From positions 1-34,235 of the IMG/VR virus record IMGVR_UViG_3300046000_003290: DNA of 34,235 nucleotides, one strand, 5' to 3'. A program made the translations under genes and the position numbers. The stretch is from a virus. Positions 1 through 6,529 of the stretch are shown here, piece by piece. The notes beneath the pieces are model-generated. The model was not told where the DNA came from, ran no database searches, and was given only the letters and a program-made list of their open reading frames with translations. The stretch's first letter is position 1; each line of letters opens with the position of its first letter.

Positions 1-241
1 GTATCGTTCTGGATTGGTTTGTATGAGTTCAATAATGTCCCGTCTGCGGTAGAAGGTCTTGCCTTTCGGCTCAGAACTTCCCTTTGACGACCCTGTTGAC
101 GCCTTCTTCAAAGTCTCCTTACGAGAAGCCTTCTCTGCATCTAGTACGCTTGACGATGCGCTTTTGGTTGACTTCCACTGGGAAAACAACTCATCTGCCG
201 CTTCAGCATCAAACTGACTATCTGCTCGGGAGTACAACTCT
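1..241. repeat. Terminal overlap, left copy
   Basis: These bases recur at the right end of the window, with one difference: C at 178 against T at 34172. The shared stretch lies inside one open reading frame that continues across the junction, so it is best read as assembly overlap of a circular or circularly permuted genome. The mismatch swaps CAG for CAA (both Gln) in the scaffold protein, as expected for variation between individual phages in a population. Closed length is 33,994 bp. Confidence 0.93.
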
Positions 242-717
242 TTACGCCACTTGCTTGACTGAATCCACTCTGCGAAAGCAGGGTCTCCAGCAATCTGGGC
301 AGCATCTGGATGCTTTGACATCAGCGCACTCTTTGCCTGCTCTCCCTGCATCCTGGCGTTAAGCTCTTGCGCCTGCTTAATGGCAGGGTGGGAGTTAATG
401 CGCTTATCAACAGCTTTATCAGGGTCAGAGAAGAAGTCAACTTCCTCTACGGGTTCGGTCTTTTTTTCATCTGATCGTGAGAGAATGAACTTGTCTACAA
501 CTTTGCGTAACTCGCCTACCTCTGACCCTTGCTGACCGATGCGGGACTCAGCTTCTTGGTGCATCTTTACTAGGTCTTGAATAGACTTGTTGCGGTACTT
601 GTTGGGAACTTCCGGTTCTCTCTCTGCCTCCAACGCTACTTCTTGGTCGTTAGATTCATCGAGTACGGAGAAATCATCTTCATTTTGTTCTACACTATCA
701 ATTAGTTCTGCCATCAT
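1..717 (-). CDS. Capsid scaffolding protein, N-terminal part (continues across the window junction)
   Basis: Leftward gene whose 3' end lies at 33941 after circular closure; the whole protein would be 256 aa. Two ATG codons stand in tandem (717 and 714) behind a GAGG ribosome site. The first 35 residues are acidic. Then comes a stretch (NKYRNKSIQDLVKMHQEAE, followed by IGQQGSEVGELRKVV) that I recognise from scaffold proteins of T7-like and aquatic podoviruses. The C-terminus is Lys/Ser-rich and basic, as in scaffolds that bind the coat protein. It sits directly upstream of the major capsid gene and downstream of the portal, the usual place. In the virion pathway it would guide procapsid assembly and then leave. 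The identification rests on family resemblance plus position. Confidence 0.85.
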   Translation of the reverse strand, partial: MMAELIDSVEQNEDDFSVLDESNDQEVALEAEREPEVPNKYRNKSIQDLVKMHQEAESRIGQQGSEVGELRKVVDKFILSRSDEKKTEPVEEVDFFSDPDKAVDKRINSHPAIKQAQELNARMQGEQAKSALMSKHPDAAQIAGDPAFAEWIQSSKWRKELYSRADSQFDAEAADELFSQWKSTKSASSSVLDAEKASRKETLKKASTGSSKGSSEPKGKTFYRRRDIIELIQTNPERY

Positions 718-748
718 TAAGCCTCATAAGACCAATCTAGCTACCCGG

Positions 749-770
749 TTCACTGTTTCGCTACAGTGAA
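749..770 (-). promoter_or_regulatory. Stem-loop between zinc-ribbon gene and scaffold gene
   Basis: A perfect 8 bp inverted repeat (749-756 with 763-770, arms TTCACTGT/ACAGTGAA) encloses a 6 nt loop in the only sizeable gap of this part of the leftward unit. No T-run follows on the transcribed strand, so it does not look like a standard terminator. An RNA processing or message-stabilising site ahead of the scaffold/capsid pair is an inference. Confidence 0.55.
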
Positions 771-776
771 AACGGA

Positions 777-1004
777 CTAATCTTGGTTTGCCTTAAGTTC
801 TTTTGCGATCTGTCTATCTCTTGAGTTTAACCACTTCATCGTAGCGCCTGGGAAGTGCCCAGACGTAGGGTCGAGATATACTCGTGGAGCGCAGATCATA
901 CGGCTACCAATCTCATTGCACTGAGGGCAATAATGGTCTTCGTCACCTCTGACAAAGCACTCAAATACATGAGTGTTTTTACATTGATAATCAAAGACTC
1001 TCAT
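777..1004 (-). CDS. Small zinc-ribbon protein (FmdB-like)
   Basis: 75 aa. The N-terminus reads YQCKNTHVFE and is followed by YCPQC, the Y-x-C-x-x-x-H-x-F-E ... C-x-x-C pattern of FmdB-type zinc ribbons, here with a single Cys in the first knuckle. The C-terminal half (SGHFPGATMKW...) is a block I have seen in proteins encoded near portal/scaffold genes of aquatic podoviruses. No function is established. It starts with ATG inside the end of the upstream gene (14 bp overlap), so translation is probably coupled. Its place between portal and scaffold hints at a role in head assembly, but that is inference. Confidence 0.75.
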   Translation of the reverse strand: MRVFDYQCKNTHVFECFVRGDEDHYCPQCNEIGSRMICAPRVYLDPTSGHFPGATMKWLNSRDRQIAKELKANQD

Positions 1005-1224
1005 TGCTTAACTCTTTTCTGCTATGGTCTATGGTAGATTCTAGGTTAAGGATAAAGGAGAGACTGTTTAACTGCCCTTTGCGAAAGAACAGGTCATTCA
1101 CATCCTTTGTTGCCTCAACAGAATTTATGTTGTGAGCATTCTCTCCAAGCTCACCTATCAATATCTTCCAGCCATCGGATGCAAACAGATCATCCATCGC
1201 CTTAAAGTATTCAGCGTCATTCAC
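991..1224 (-). CDS. Conserved phage protein of unknown function
   Basis: 77 aa, starting with GTG in a GTGA overlap with the stop codon of the gene before it. No known domain is evident; the protein is acidic in its first half and helical in character. The C-terminal pattern RKGQLNSLSFILNLE resembles small proteins found between portal and scaffold genes of other short-tailed phages. The position within the head-gene block supports expression with the structural genes. Function unknown. Confidence 0.7.
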   Translation of the reverse strand: MNDAEYFKAMDDLFASDGWKILIGELGENAHNINSVEATKDVNDLFFRKGQLNSLSFILNLESTIDHSRKELSNESL

Positions 1225-1358
1225 TTAACATTCCTTTTGAGAATTTCGCGCTTAGGTTCTTCTTGCGCTTTCTCTAATTCTGTGATTCTCTTTTCAAGGT
1301 TCTTTAGTATACCATTGACTTGAGCTACCACATCCTGTAAGTCTTGCTTAGTTATCAC
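1221..1358 (-). CDS. Small coiled-coil protein, GTG start
   Basis: 45 aa (MITKQDLQDVVAQVNGIL...). It begins with GTG at 1358, which forms a GTGA overlap with the portal stop codon, and has a good GGAG ribosome site six bases upstream. It ends in another GTGA overlap with the next gene. The heptad-like spacing of hydrophobic residues across VVAQVNGILKNLEKRITELE suggests a short coiled coil. The double overlap and ribosome site make it a likely real gene. Function unknown. Confidence 0.65.
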   Translation of the reverse strand: MITKQDLQDVVAQVNGILKNLEKRITELEKAQEEPKREILKRNVK

Positions 1359-3289
1359 GCTAGCTCCTTTGCAATAGCCAAGTTAACCTTCTTTTCATTC
1401 ATTACCCGGTCGGCAACCTTGAGTCGTCTTTCAAACTCCTTGTCGTCAGCCGTGCCTACCGATAGATTGCTCGTAATGGCCCTAATCTGGTCCGTCTCAA
1501 GCTCTACGGGTATTGCTTTGATCTCAGCCAGCATCTTCATTGCGCGAGCTTCTGACTCTTTGGCTTGCCCGTTAAGGGCATTCGTCTGAGACTGCTGGAA
1601 GTCTGACTGAAGTTTCAGTGCAGCTTCCTGTTGAGCCTGTTGAGCTTGTTGTTGTTCTGGAGATACCTGACCAGCAGACCTGAGCATCTTGATTAGCTCT
1701 TCACGGTTAGACAGGTTCATGCTATCAATAGCCGCCTCAATCAAAGAACTGTAAGCCGGAGAGGTCTGCGGCATGGTTTGTAGTAACTGAACCAACTGAG
1801 TAACCTCGTACTCTCGGGCGATAATCCCAAGAGAGGAGGTGATGTCAAACTTGTAGTCTGCAACAGGGTACAGTTCTGGCTCGAACTGCATGTACCGCCA
1901 AGCGATCTTTTCGATCATTGGTATCAAGAATGACTCTTGGAAGTTGATTAGGGTTCGTTTATGACGCTTTATGATTGCGCCAAGAGACATAGAGATACCA
2001 GCAGCAGTAGCTTCTCCGTTGATAGAGCCTGAGATTCCGGCTGAGTCAATAGCACCCGTAGCTGTCTGAACCATTCTCTGCAATTCACCTGCCTGGGCAA
2101 AGGTAATCTGAGAGACCTGCCCGAAGTTAAAGGGCTGGAGAATTTCGGATGGATTACCATTAGTCATGATGATCTTGCCGGGTCTTACTTCAGGCTTGGC
2201 ACCTCTTGGCATTCTTGATGCGTCCATCGCAATCATAGGATGAATCGTAAGGGCAAGGGCATCTATCCTAGCCCTTAGCTCTGCATCCAAAGCCTTCTGT
2301 GAGTTATAGCCCTTCTCACACACACCACGACCCCAGAACCTGCCTGGGACTATATCCCAAGGGAAAGCTATGACGGGTCGGTCATTCATCATGTAGGGAT
2401 TGCGTTCGGCCTTAACGATAGTACTGCCGTTAATGATAACGACAATAGCTTCAACGTAGAAAGAGTCATCCTCCTCGTCAAGGTCTTCGTATTCTTCAGA
2501 GTCTTCCAGTAGTGATCTAGGGACTAAGCCAAAGTATTTAGTCCGACGAACCTTCTGGTCTGGCTGGTCAGTAAGTTCGTGATCTACATCTAGGGCTAGG
2601 TCTGGATATGTGACGTTGAATGCTACGTCTCGGTATACACCAGACTCTTGGAGTAGTTCAATCTCGTGGGGAGAGCAATATTCGTCAATGCAGACACCAA
2701 TAGCGTCATCCACAGACGTAGCAATTGGGTCAATAAGGAAGTTCTGAGGAAGGATTGGTCGTAACTTACAGACAGTCCTGTCTGCAATGGTCACTCCAAC
2801 AGCTTGTAGTTGACCGCCCATCATGTCCTGCTTGGCAGGCTTCATTTCCTTCTCTTGGGCGATGACTATCTCAGCCATGCCCGTACCGTAGACCGCTGCG
2901 TTAATCAGGCACTCAGCTACTGCCTTGCGAGCCTTGTTTCTCTGAAGGTCTCGGTATAGCTGGTCTCTCAGATACTCAACATCGGTAGAATCTTGGTCTT
3001 GAAGGTCATCACGCATATCAAAGAAGCGCCCTCTTCCGAAGGTTGCCTCTTCAATCTCTGCCACAGATGACTCAACGGCCTGCTGAAGAGCAGGGGAGAT
3101 GATCTTCGAGCGTTCTGACTCACGAGTTTTGTCCTCGTCTGCGTAGATGCCTCTCCACAGACGGTTGTATTCATCGAATCGGTCTTCGTAATTGTTCTCA
3201 AAATGATCTCGCCATGTTCTGCACTTGTCCATAATCCACCCATCAAGGGTTTCAGTCTGGGACATGGTTTCTTCGTTTGAATCAAGCAT
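1355..3289 (-). CDS. Portal (head-tail connector) protein
   Basis: 644 aa, the size expected for portals of podoviruses. The N-terminus holds a WRDHFENNYEDRFDEYNRLWRG-type opening, then KIISPALQQAVESSVAEIEEA, a block typical of aquatic podovirus portals. The C-terminal 100 residues are Gln/Ala-rich and helical, fitting the barrel end of a portal. It follows terminase (with an inserted HNH gene) and precedes scaffold and capsid, the canonical order. The portal forms the twelve-subunit channel for DNA packaging and ejection. The start is uncertain: ATG at 3289 has a weak ribosome site, and ATG at 3265 is an alternative eight codons in. Confidence 0.88.
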   Translation of the reverse strand: MLDSNEETMSQTETLDGWIMDKCRTWRDHFENNYEDRFDEYNRLWRGIYADEDKTRESERSKIISPALQQAVESSVAEIEEATFGRGRFFDMRDDLQDQDSTDVEYLRDQLYRDLQRNKARKAVAECLINAAVYGTGMAEIVIAQEKEMKPAKQDMMGGQLQAVGVTIADRTVCKLRPILPQNFLIDPIATSVDDAIGVCIDEYCSPHEIELLQESGVYRDVAFNVTYPDLALDVDHELTDQPDQKVRRTKYFGLVPRSLLEDSEEYEDLDEEDDSFYVEAIVVIINGSTIVKAERNPYMMNDRPVIAFPWDIVPGRFWGRGVCEKGYNSQKALDAELRARIDALALTIHPMIAMDASRMPRGAKPEVRPGKIIMTNGNPSEILQPFNFGQVSQITFAQAGELQRMVQTATGAIDSAGISGSINGEATAAGISMSLGAIIKRHKRTLINFQESFLIPMIEKIAWRYMQFEPELYPVADYKFDITSSLGIIAREYEVTQLVQLLQTMPQTSPAYSSLIEAAIDSMNLSNREELIKMLRSAGQVSPEQQQAQQAQQEAALKLQSDFQQSQTNALNGQAKESEARAMKMLAEIKAIPVELETDQIRAITSNLSVGTADDKEFERRLKVADRVMNEKKVNLAIAKELA

Positions 3290-3291
3290 AT

Positions 3292-3807
3292 TTAGTATCC
3301 CGAAACAGAGTAGGCGTTCATGTTTTTGTTCATCTTTTGGAAGTTCCAGCGCGCAGGAACCACCTGGAAATTATCTGCCACATGCAACCCGCAAGCTATT
3401 TTGTGATTTAGAGGAACAATATGGTCTACGTTCCATTTGAATCCTGTTGCTATTTCTCTTAATTGGCATAGCTTCAGCGCCTCTTCAAAAACAAACGTGT
3501 CGTATTCCTTGCAAAAATAGAATTCTGTTTGTAGTCTTCTTTTGTGCGAATATTTACTAGCTGACACCTTTTTTCCAATGGCGTTTTGTTTTACTTTCTC
3601 AAAGTACTTATCTCTAGCAAGCTTGCCCGCCTTTTCTCTTACTTTGATATTCTCTATTTTGCGCGCATCTGGATTTTTCTTTCTCCAAGCGTACACGGAC
3701 AAGAGGACGCATTCTCCACATTTATTTAAGCGCCCGTCTTTCATTCCTTTGTGCTTGTGAAATCCATCAAGAGGTTTTTCCGTCTTGCACCAAGCGCAGT
3801 ACTTCAT
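3292..3807 (-). CDS. HNH homing-type endonuclease with N-terminal zinc finger
   Basis: 171 aa from ATG at 3807, which lies one base after the large-terminase stop codon. Residues 4-33 form a four-cysteine zinc finger (CAWC ... CGEC). The C-terminal part holds the HNH core, NVDHIVPLNHK followed by NFQVVPARWNFQKMNK. Basic residues between the two suggest DNA contact. Free-standing HNH enzymes of this kind cut one or both strands of related genomes and spread into them. The gene separates terminase from portal, which are normally adjacent, so it is probably an inserted selfish gene. Its last residues (SVSGY) nearly repeat those of the terminase (SISGY). Confidence 0.85.
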   Translation of the reverse strand: MKYCAWCKTEKPLDGFHKHKGMKDGRLNKCGECVLLSVYAWRKKNPDARKIENIKVREKAGKLARDKYFEKVKQNAIGKKVSASKYSHKRRLQTEFYFCKEYDTFVFEEALKLCQLREIATGFKWNVDHIVPLNHKIACGLHVADNFQVVPARWNFQKMNKNMNAYSVSGY

Positions 3808-3808
3808 G

Positions 3809-5053
3809 CTAATAGCCCGAAATACTGTCCAGCGCGGTGAAATCATCTTCCTCGTAGTCTGACGAGTAGGATACTTTTGCTAATTGGTCAATATATGCCA
3901 GTGCGTCAATCATGTCGTCGTGAGTAAGCGAATCAGGGAACTGAAACAGCTCATCCATGAATTGAGTATTCCAATCTCCACGGTTAAGAGTAACCAAGCC
4001 ATTCTCAAAGCGCCCTTGTAGCGCCCACATGACCCGATCTGTCTTCTTTTTATTCCCGTGTGTTAACTCTTCCACTCTAAAGAACCTTCCGCTCTTCTTC
4101 ATCAGGTCTGTAAGAGGAGACATTACCGCTTGCTTGGCAATACCCCTCTCAATTCCTACAGAAGTTGGCTCGTAATCACGAACAATCTGGAATATCTTGG
4201 TAGCGGTCTCGTCCAAGGTCCATCTTCCGACTATGATATCCTTAATCCACCACCCGTCAGTGCCGACTTTTACCACAGCTATTGCAGTGTTGTCAAGTCT
4301 TTTCGATTTGGTCTTCTTTCCGACCTCTTCAAAGCCTGCTAGGTCGATTGCAACGTGGTATTCGCCTTCAGGTTCTGTCTCCGAGAACTTAATCCAAGTC
4401 TCCTTGAACATCTCGGAGCCTCTAGCTTCGAAAGACGCCATGAACTCCTGTCTAAAGGCATAGGAACTCATGGACTTCTTGGCCTTATCAACCTCTTCCT
4501 TCTCTAGGATAGGGTTGTCATAGCTGGTGTAATGCCACGCCTTATAATCAGCATCTTGGCCTAGCTCTGCTAGCTTGTAGAGTTCATAGAAGTGATTCCT
4601 GCCCATCGGTGTGCCAATAAATAAGGCGCTGCCCTTGAGATCAGCTAGAGCGGGACGTAGGATAAGCTCCCAAACGTCAGGCTTCATGTCGGCGTATTCG
4701 TCCAGAACTAGATACTTGAGGCTTACGCCCCGCATCGTCTCCGGTCTGTCAGCGCCTTTCAGCGAGATCATGATCCCGTTGACCAGCTTGATCTGTAAAT
4801 TGTTAATGTGGGAACTCTCGATAAGCCCTTGGCCTACCTCAAGTAGAGTGTTCCACATAATGTCTCTTGCCTGCCCCTGCGTAGGAGCAACGTAGAATAT
4901 GTTCCCTCGGTCTGCCTGTAGAGCGTTCACCAATAAGAGATAGGCTGCTAGCCTTGACTTGCCTGTACGTCTACCAGCCGCAACAACCTTAAATCTCGTG
5001 GGGTCATTCCATACTTCTTGCTGCCAGGGCAGTAGCGATATATCCAAATCCAT
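3809..5053 (-). CDS. terL: Terminase large subunit (packaging ATPase-nuclease)
   Basis: 414 aa. ATPase domain: Walker A GRRTGKS at 27-33, Walker B YLVLDE at 114-119, coupling motif FIGTPMG at 145-151. Nuclease domain: acidic residues in AIDLAG (D237), IERG (E302) and THDDMIDAL (378-386), the RuvC/RNase H-like metal site. Length is normal for a compact TerL. Its ATG overlaps the lysozyme stop codon (TAATG), showing coupled translation. It drives DNA into the prohead through the portal and cuts the concatemer. The terminal overlap of the contig suits a headful enzyme making permuted ends, though sequence alone does not prove the mode. Confidence 0.97.
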   Translation of the reverse strand: MDLDISLLPWQQEVWNDPTRFKVVAAGRRTGKSRLAAYLLLVNALQADRGNIFYVAPTQGQARDIMWNTLLEVGQGLIESSHINNLQIKLVNGIMISLKGADRPETMRGVSLKYLVLDEYADMKPDVWELILRPALADLKGSALFIGTPMGRNHFYELYKLAELGQDADYKAWHYTSYDNPILEKEEVDKAKKSMSSYAFRQEFMASFEARGSEMFKETWIKFSETEPEGEYHVAIDLAGFEEVGKKTKSKRLDNTAIAVVKVGTDGWWIKDIIVGRWTLDETATKIFQIVRDYEPTSVGIERGIAKQAVMSPLTDLMKKSGRFFRVEELTHGNKKKTDRVMWALQGRFENGLVTLNRGDWNTQFMDELFQFPDSLTHDDMIDALAYIDQLAKVSYSSDYEEDDFTALDSISGY

Positions 5054-5475
5054 TATGGATACTCACCAGTTTCGATCATGTGAGCTACGTCCTTAGCCCT
5101 TTGACCTACCTGATCTGCCCATATGGAGTCAAGGAACTCAACAGAAGACTCACTGTAGTCGCCCAACTCTAAAGCCCTGAGAGCAAACTGGAACTTCTTT
5201 AATCGTGGGAGTCCTACATTGAAGCAGATGTTAATCAGGGCATCTCGCCTAACGGAGTCTAGCTTGCTATAGAACGGGAAGGTCTTGTCCAGCTCTTTAT
5301 CAATCCGCTTAATGTCGTTCTTGAGGAGATATGCTATCTCTTCATCTGATAGACCCATTCCTCCCCTAGAGATGTTCCGACCTACTCCGATAGTCCAGTT
5401 GCCTGTCGTATCTTTGTAGACGAAGTTCCTAGAACCTTCGTGGAGGGTTAGCTGGTCAATCAGAGTCTTGGTCAT
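5053..5475 (-). CDS. Endolysin, T4-type lysozyme (GH24)
   Basis: 140 aa. The catalytic pattern matches T4 lysozyme spacing: E13 in LHEGS, D22 in YKDTTG and T28 in WTIGVGR, equivalent to E11, D20 and T26 of T4. The enzyme would hydrolyse peptidoglycan between N-acetylmuramic acid and N-acetylglucosamine at lysis. No signal peptide or membrane anchor is seen, so release would need a holin; candidates are encoded far away at 30133-30584. It sits between small and large terminase, an unusual place, overlapping the former by 20 bp and the latter by one. Confidence 0.93.
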   Translation of the reverse strand: MTKTLIDQLTLHEGSRNFVYKDTTGNWTIGVGRNISRGGMGLSDEEIAYLLKNDIKRIDKELDKTFPFYSKLDSVRRDALINICFNVGLPRLKKFQFALRALELGDYSESSVEFLDSIWADQVGQRAKDVAHMIETGEYP

Positions 5476-5872
5476 ATACTTCGCCTATCTGTTTTATAGT
5501 TGTTTCGCCAGCGGTAGTGACGTTGATGTTAATCATCGGCCTATCACCCAGCTTGTTCTTGTCGTAATGACTCATTGGGGCCATCCTGTCCATGATTAGC
5601 TTCCATGCTGCCGCCTGGTTCTTGTTCTCGTCATCACAAGCAGCCCTAACGATAGAGTCGATTACCTTGTCTATCCTGTTAGCATCCAGAAGCCTTTCTT
5701 CCAGCTTCTTAATGGCAGTACGCATTCCCTTTGGCCGACCGGCAACCTGCTTCTTCTGATCTTCCCACTGAAGGCGGGTCATCAGGCGGTCTTCCTTTCT
5801 TGGTCTACCTCTCTGCCGTTTAGCCTCTTGGCTAATATCCGGAGTAGGTAGTTCCGCCTTTGGTAGTTCCAT
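5456..5872 (-). CDS. Putative terminase small subunit
   Basis: 138 aa, basic N-terminus with an AT-hook-like RQRGRPRKE (19-27) and a second GRPKG motif near residue 46, then a helical stretch ending AAAWKLIMDRMAPMSHYDK, and a C-terminal IxINVTTAGE segment. This arrangement resembles small terminases of podoviruses. Location two genes before the large subunit supports it. It would recognise packaging DNA and hand it to the large subunit. The ribosome site is modest (AGAGAA). No structure-level proof is visible, so it remains putative. Confidence 0.75.
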   Translation of the reverse strand: MELPKAELPTPDISQEAKRQRGRPRKEDRLMTRLQWEDQKKQVAGRPKGMRTAIKKLEERLLDANRIDKVIDSIVRAACDDENKNQAAAWKLIMDRMAPMSHYDKNKLGDRPMININVTTAGETTIKQIGEVYDQDSD

Positions 5873-5933
5873 TGGGCTTTCTCTTCTTATCTTTTGGTTT
5901 TTTACTTGGCTTGCCTTTTGTGGTCTTCAACAT
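5832..5933 (-). CDS. Possible Lys-rich microprotein overlapping the small-terminase start
   Basis: 33 codons from ATG 5933 to TAG at 5832, overlapping the first 41 bases of the small terminase in another frame. The peptide is strongly basic (KGKPSKKPKDKKRKP) and could bind nucleic acid. Its start lies just before the stop codon of the preceding 22-codon frame. The ribosome site is poor. It may be only a coupling leader; coding status is uncertain. Confidence 0.35.
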   Translation of the reverse strand: MLKTTKGKPSKKPKDKKRKPNGTTKGGTTYSGY

Positions 5934-5995
5934 ATCCTAGCACCTTTTTTAATGGTCATGACATACTCCTTCAGGGCTTTCTCTACCGGGTGCAT
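5927..5995 (-). CDS. Possible 22-residue microprotein
   Basis: ATG at 5995 follows a GGAG ribosome site at good spacing; the peptide is MHPVEKALKEYVMTIKKGAR plus two residues. It overlaps the end of the lipoprotein gene and the start of the next small frame. An internal ATG at 5960 also has a GGAG upstream. It could be a leader that passes ribosomes to the small terminase. Confidence 0.4.
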   Translation of the reverse strand: MHPVEKALKEYVMTIKKGARIC

Positions 5996-6186
5996 AGAGA
6001 CTCCAGAAGCTCTGGGGTTAACACTACTCCGTCAGGTATCTTGAGTCCTCGGCCAACCGCTCCTGATCCTGTGTAGATACCAGACAGTTCTCCGTTTATG
6101 CAGACGTAATCAGCGCCGTCCAATACCTTCATGGTGTTGGTGCAGCTCGTGAGGGCAATGATAGGTATAATAAGGAGTCTCTTCAT
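5983..6186 (-). CDS. Small phage lipoprotein
   Basis: 67 aa. The N-terminus MKRLLIIPIIALTSC is a lipoprotein signal: positive start, hydrophobic core, lipobox LTSC with Cys15. The mature part is about 52 residues with two more Cys. It would be anchored in a membrane of a Gram-negative host after lipidation. An outer-membrane spanin-like or superinfection-related role is possible, but it is not Pro-rich like Rz1 and no inner-membrane partner overlaps it. It starts in an ATGA overlap with the 19-codon gene upstream and lies close to the endolysin. Confidence 0.75.
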   Translation of the reverse strand: MKRLLIIPIIALTSCTNTMKVLDGADYVCINGELSGIYTGSGAVGRGLKIPDGVVLTPELLESLCTR

Positions 6187-6242
6187 AGGCTGTCCTTTGG
6201 TTGCTTCTTCTTTGCGTTTATGTTTGCGTAAAGACCATTCAT
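6183..6242 (-). CDS. 19-residue microprotein, short relative of a conserved phage family
   Basis: Peptide MNGLYANINAKKKQPKDSL, with a GGAG site seven to eight bases before ATG 6242 and an ATGA overlap with the lipoprotein. The opening MNGLYANI is one I recognise from longer (about 40-60 aa) small proteins of aquatic phages, also found directly after the gene type seen at 6245-6526. This copy seems cut short after the basic segment. The recognition is from memory and cannot be confirmed here. Confidence 0.55.
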   Translation of the reverse strand: MNGLYANINAKKKQPKDSL

Positions 6243-6244
6243 GC

Positions 6245-6526
6245 TTAGCTCCACTTAACCTTGTCTGCCCAAAATGCCGCAGACATCTTGCCTTTGGCTA
6301 TGTTATCGCCATGCCTTGCTTTGAATGAGGCTCGTCGAGCCATGTCAGCCCTAGACTCACCCTCTCTCTTGGGAGAGCCTGATACGCCCTGCTGCCCAAA
6401 TCTGATTGTCTTAATCTGGTCACCGACCTTAGCCACAACCACATGAGATTTCGTGGGATGGTCAGGTGTTCTTTTGGGCTTATTGAACCCTTCCACTCCA
6501 GCTCTTTCAATTCTAGGGTCTTTCAT
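6245..6526 (-). CDS. Conserved phage protein, virion/packaging-associated context
   Basis: 93 aa, very basic, with the blocks RAGVEGFNKPKRTPDHPTKSH, IRFGQQGV and SFKARHGDNIAKGKMSAAFW. I recognise this as a family common in short-tailed and other aquatic phages, generally encoded near the terminase genes. No biochemical role is known to me. Basic charge and conserved His/Trp/Lys pattern could fit nucleic-acid binding, which is inference. It starts directly at the end of the metalloprotease gene and precedes the 19-codon gene. Confidence 0.8.
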   Translation of the reverse strand: MKDPRIERAGVEGFNKPKRTPDHPTKSHVVVAKVGDQIKTIRFGQQGVSGSPKREGESRADMARRASFKARHGDNIAKGKMSAAFWADKVKWS

Positions 6527-6529
6527 ATT

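Noticed and set aside
1-241. Interpretation of the end repeats as physical direct terminal repeats like those of T7
   Set aside because: The join falls inside the scaffold gene and the copies differ by one base; a replicating terminal repeat would normally be non-coding at its borders and identical.
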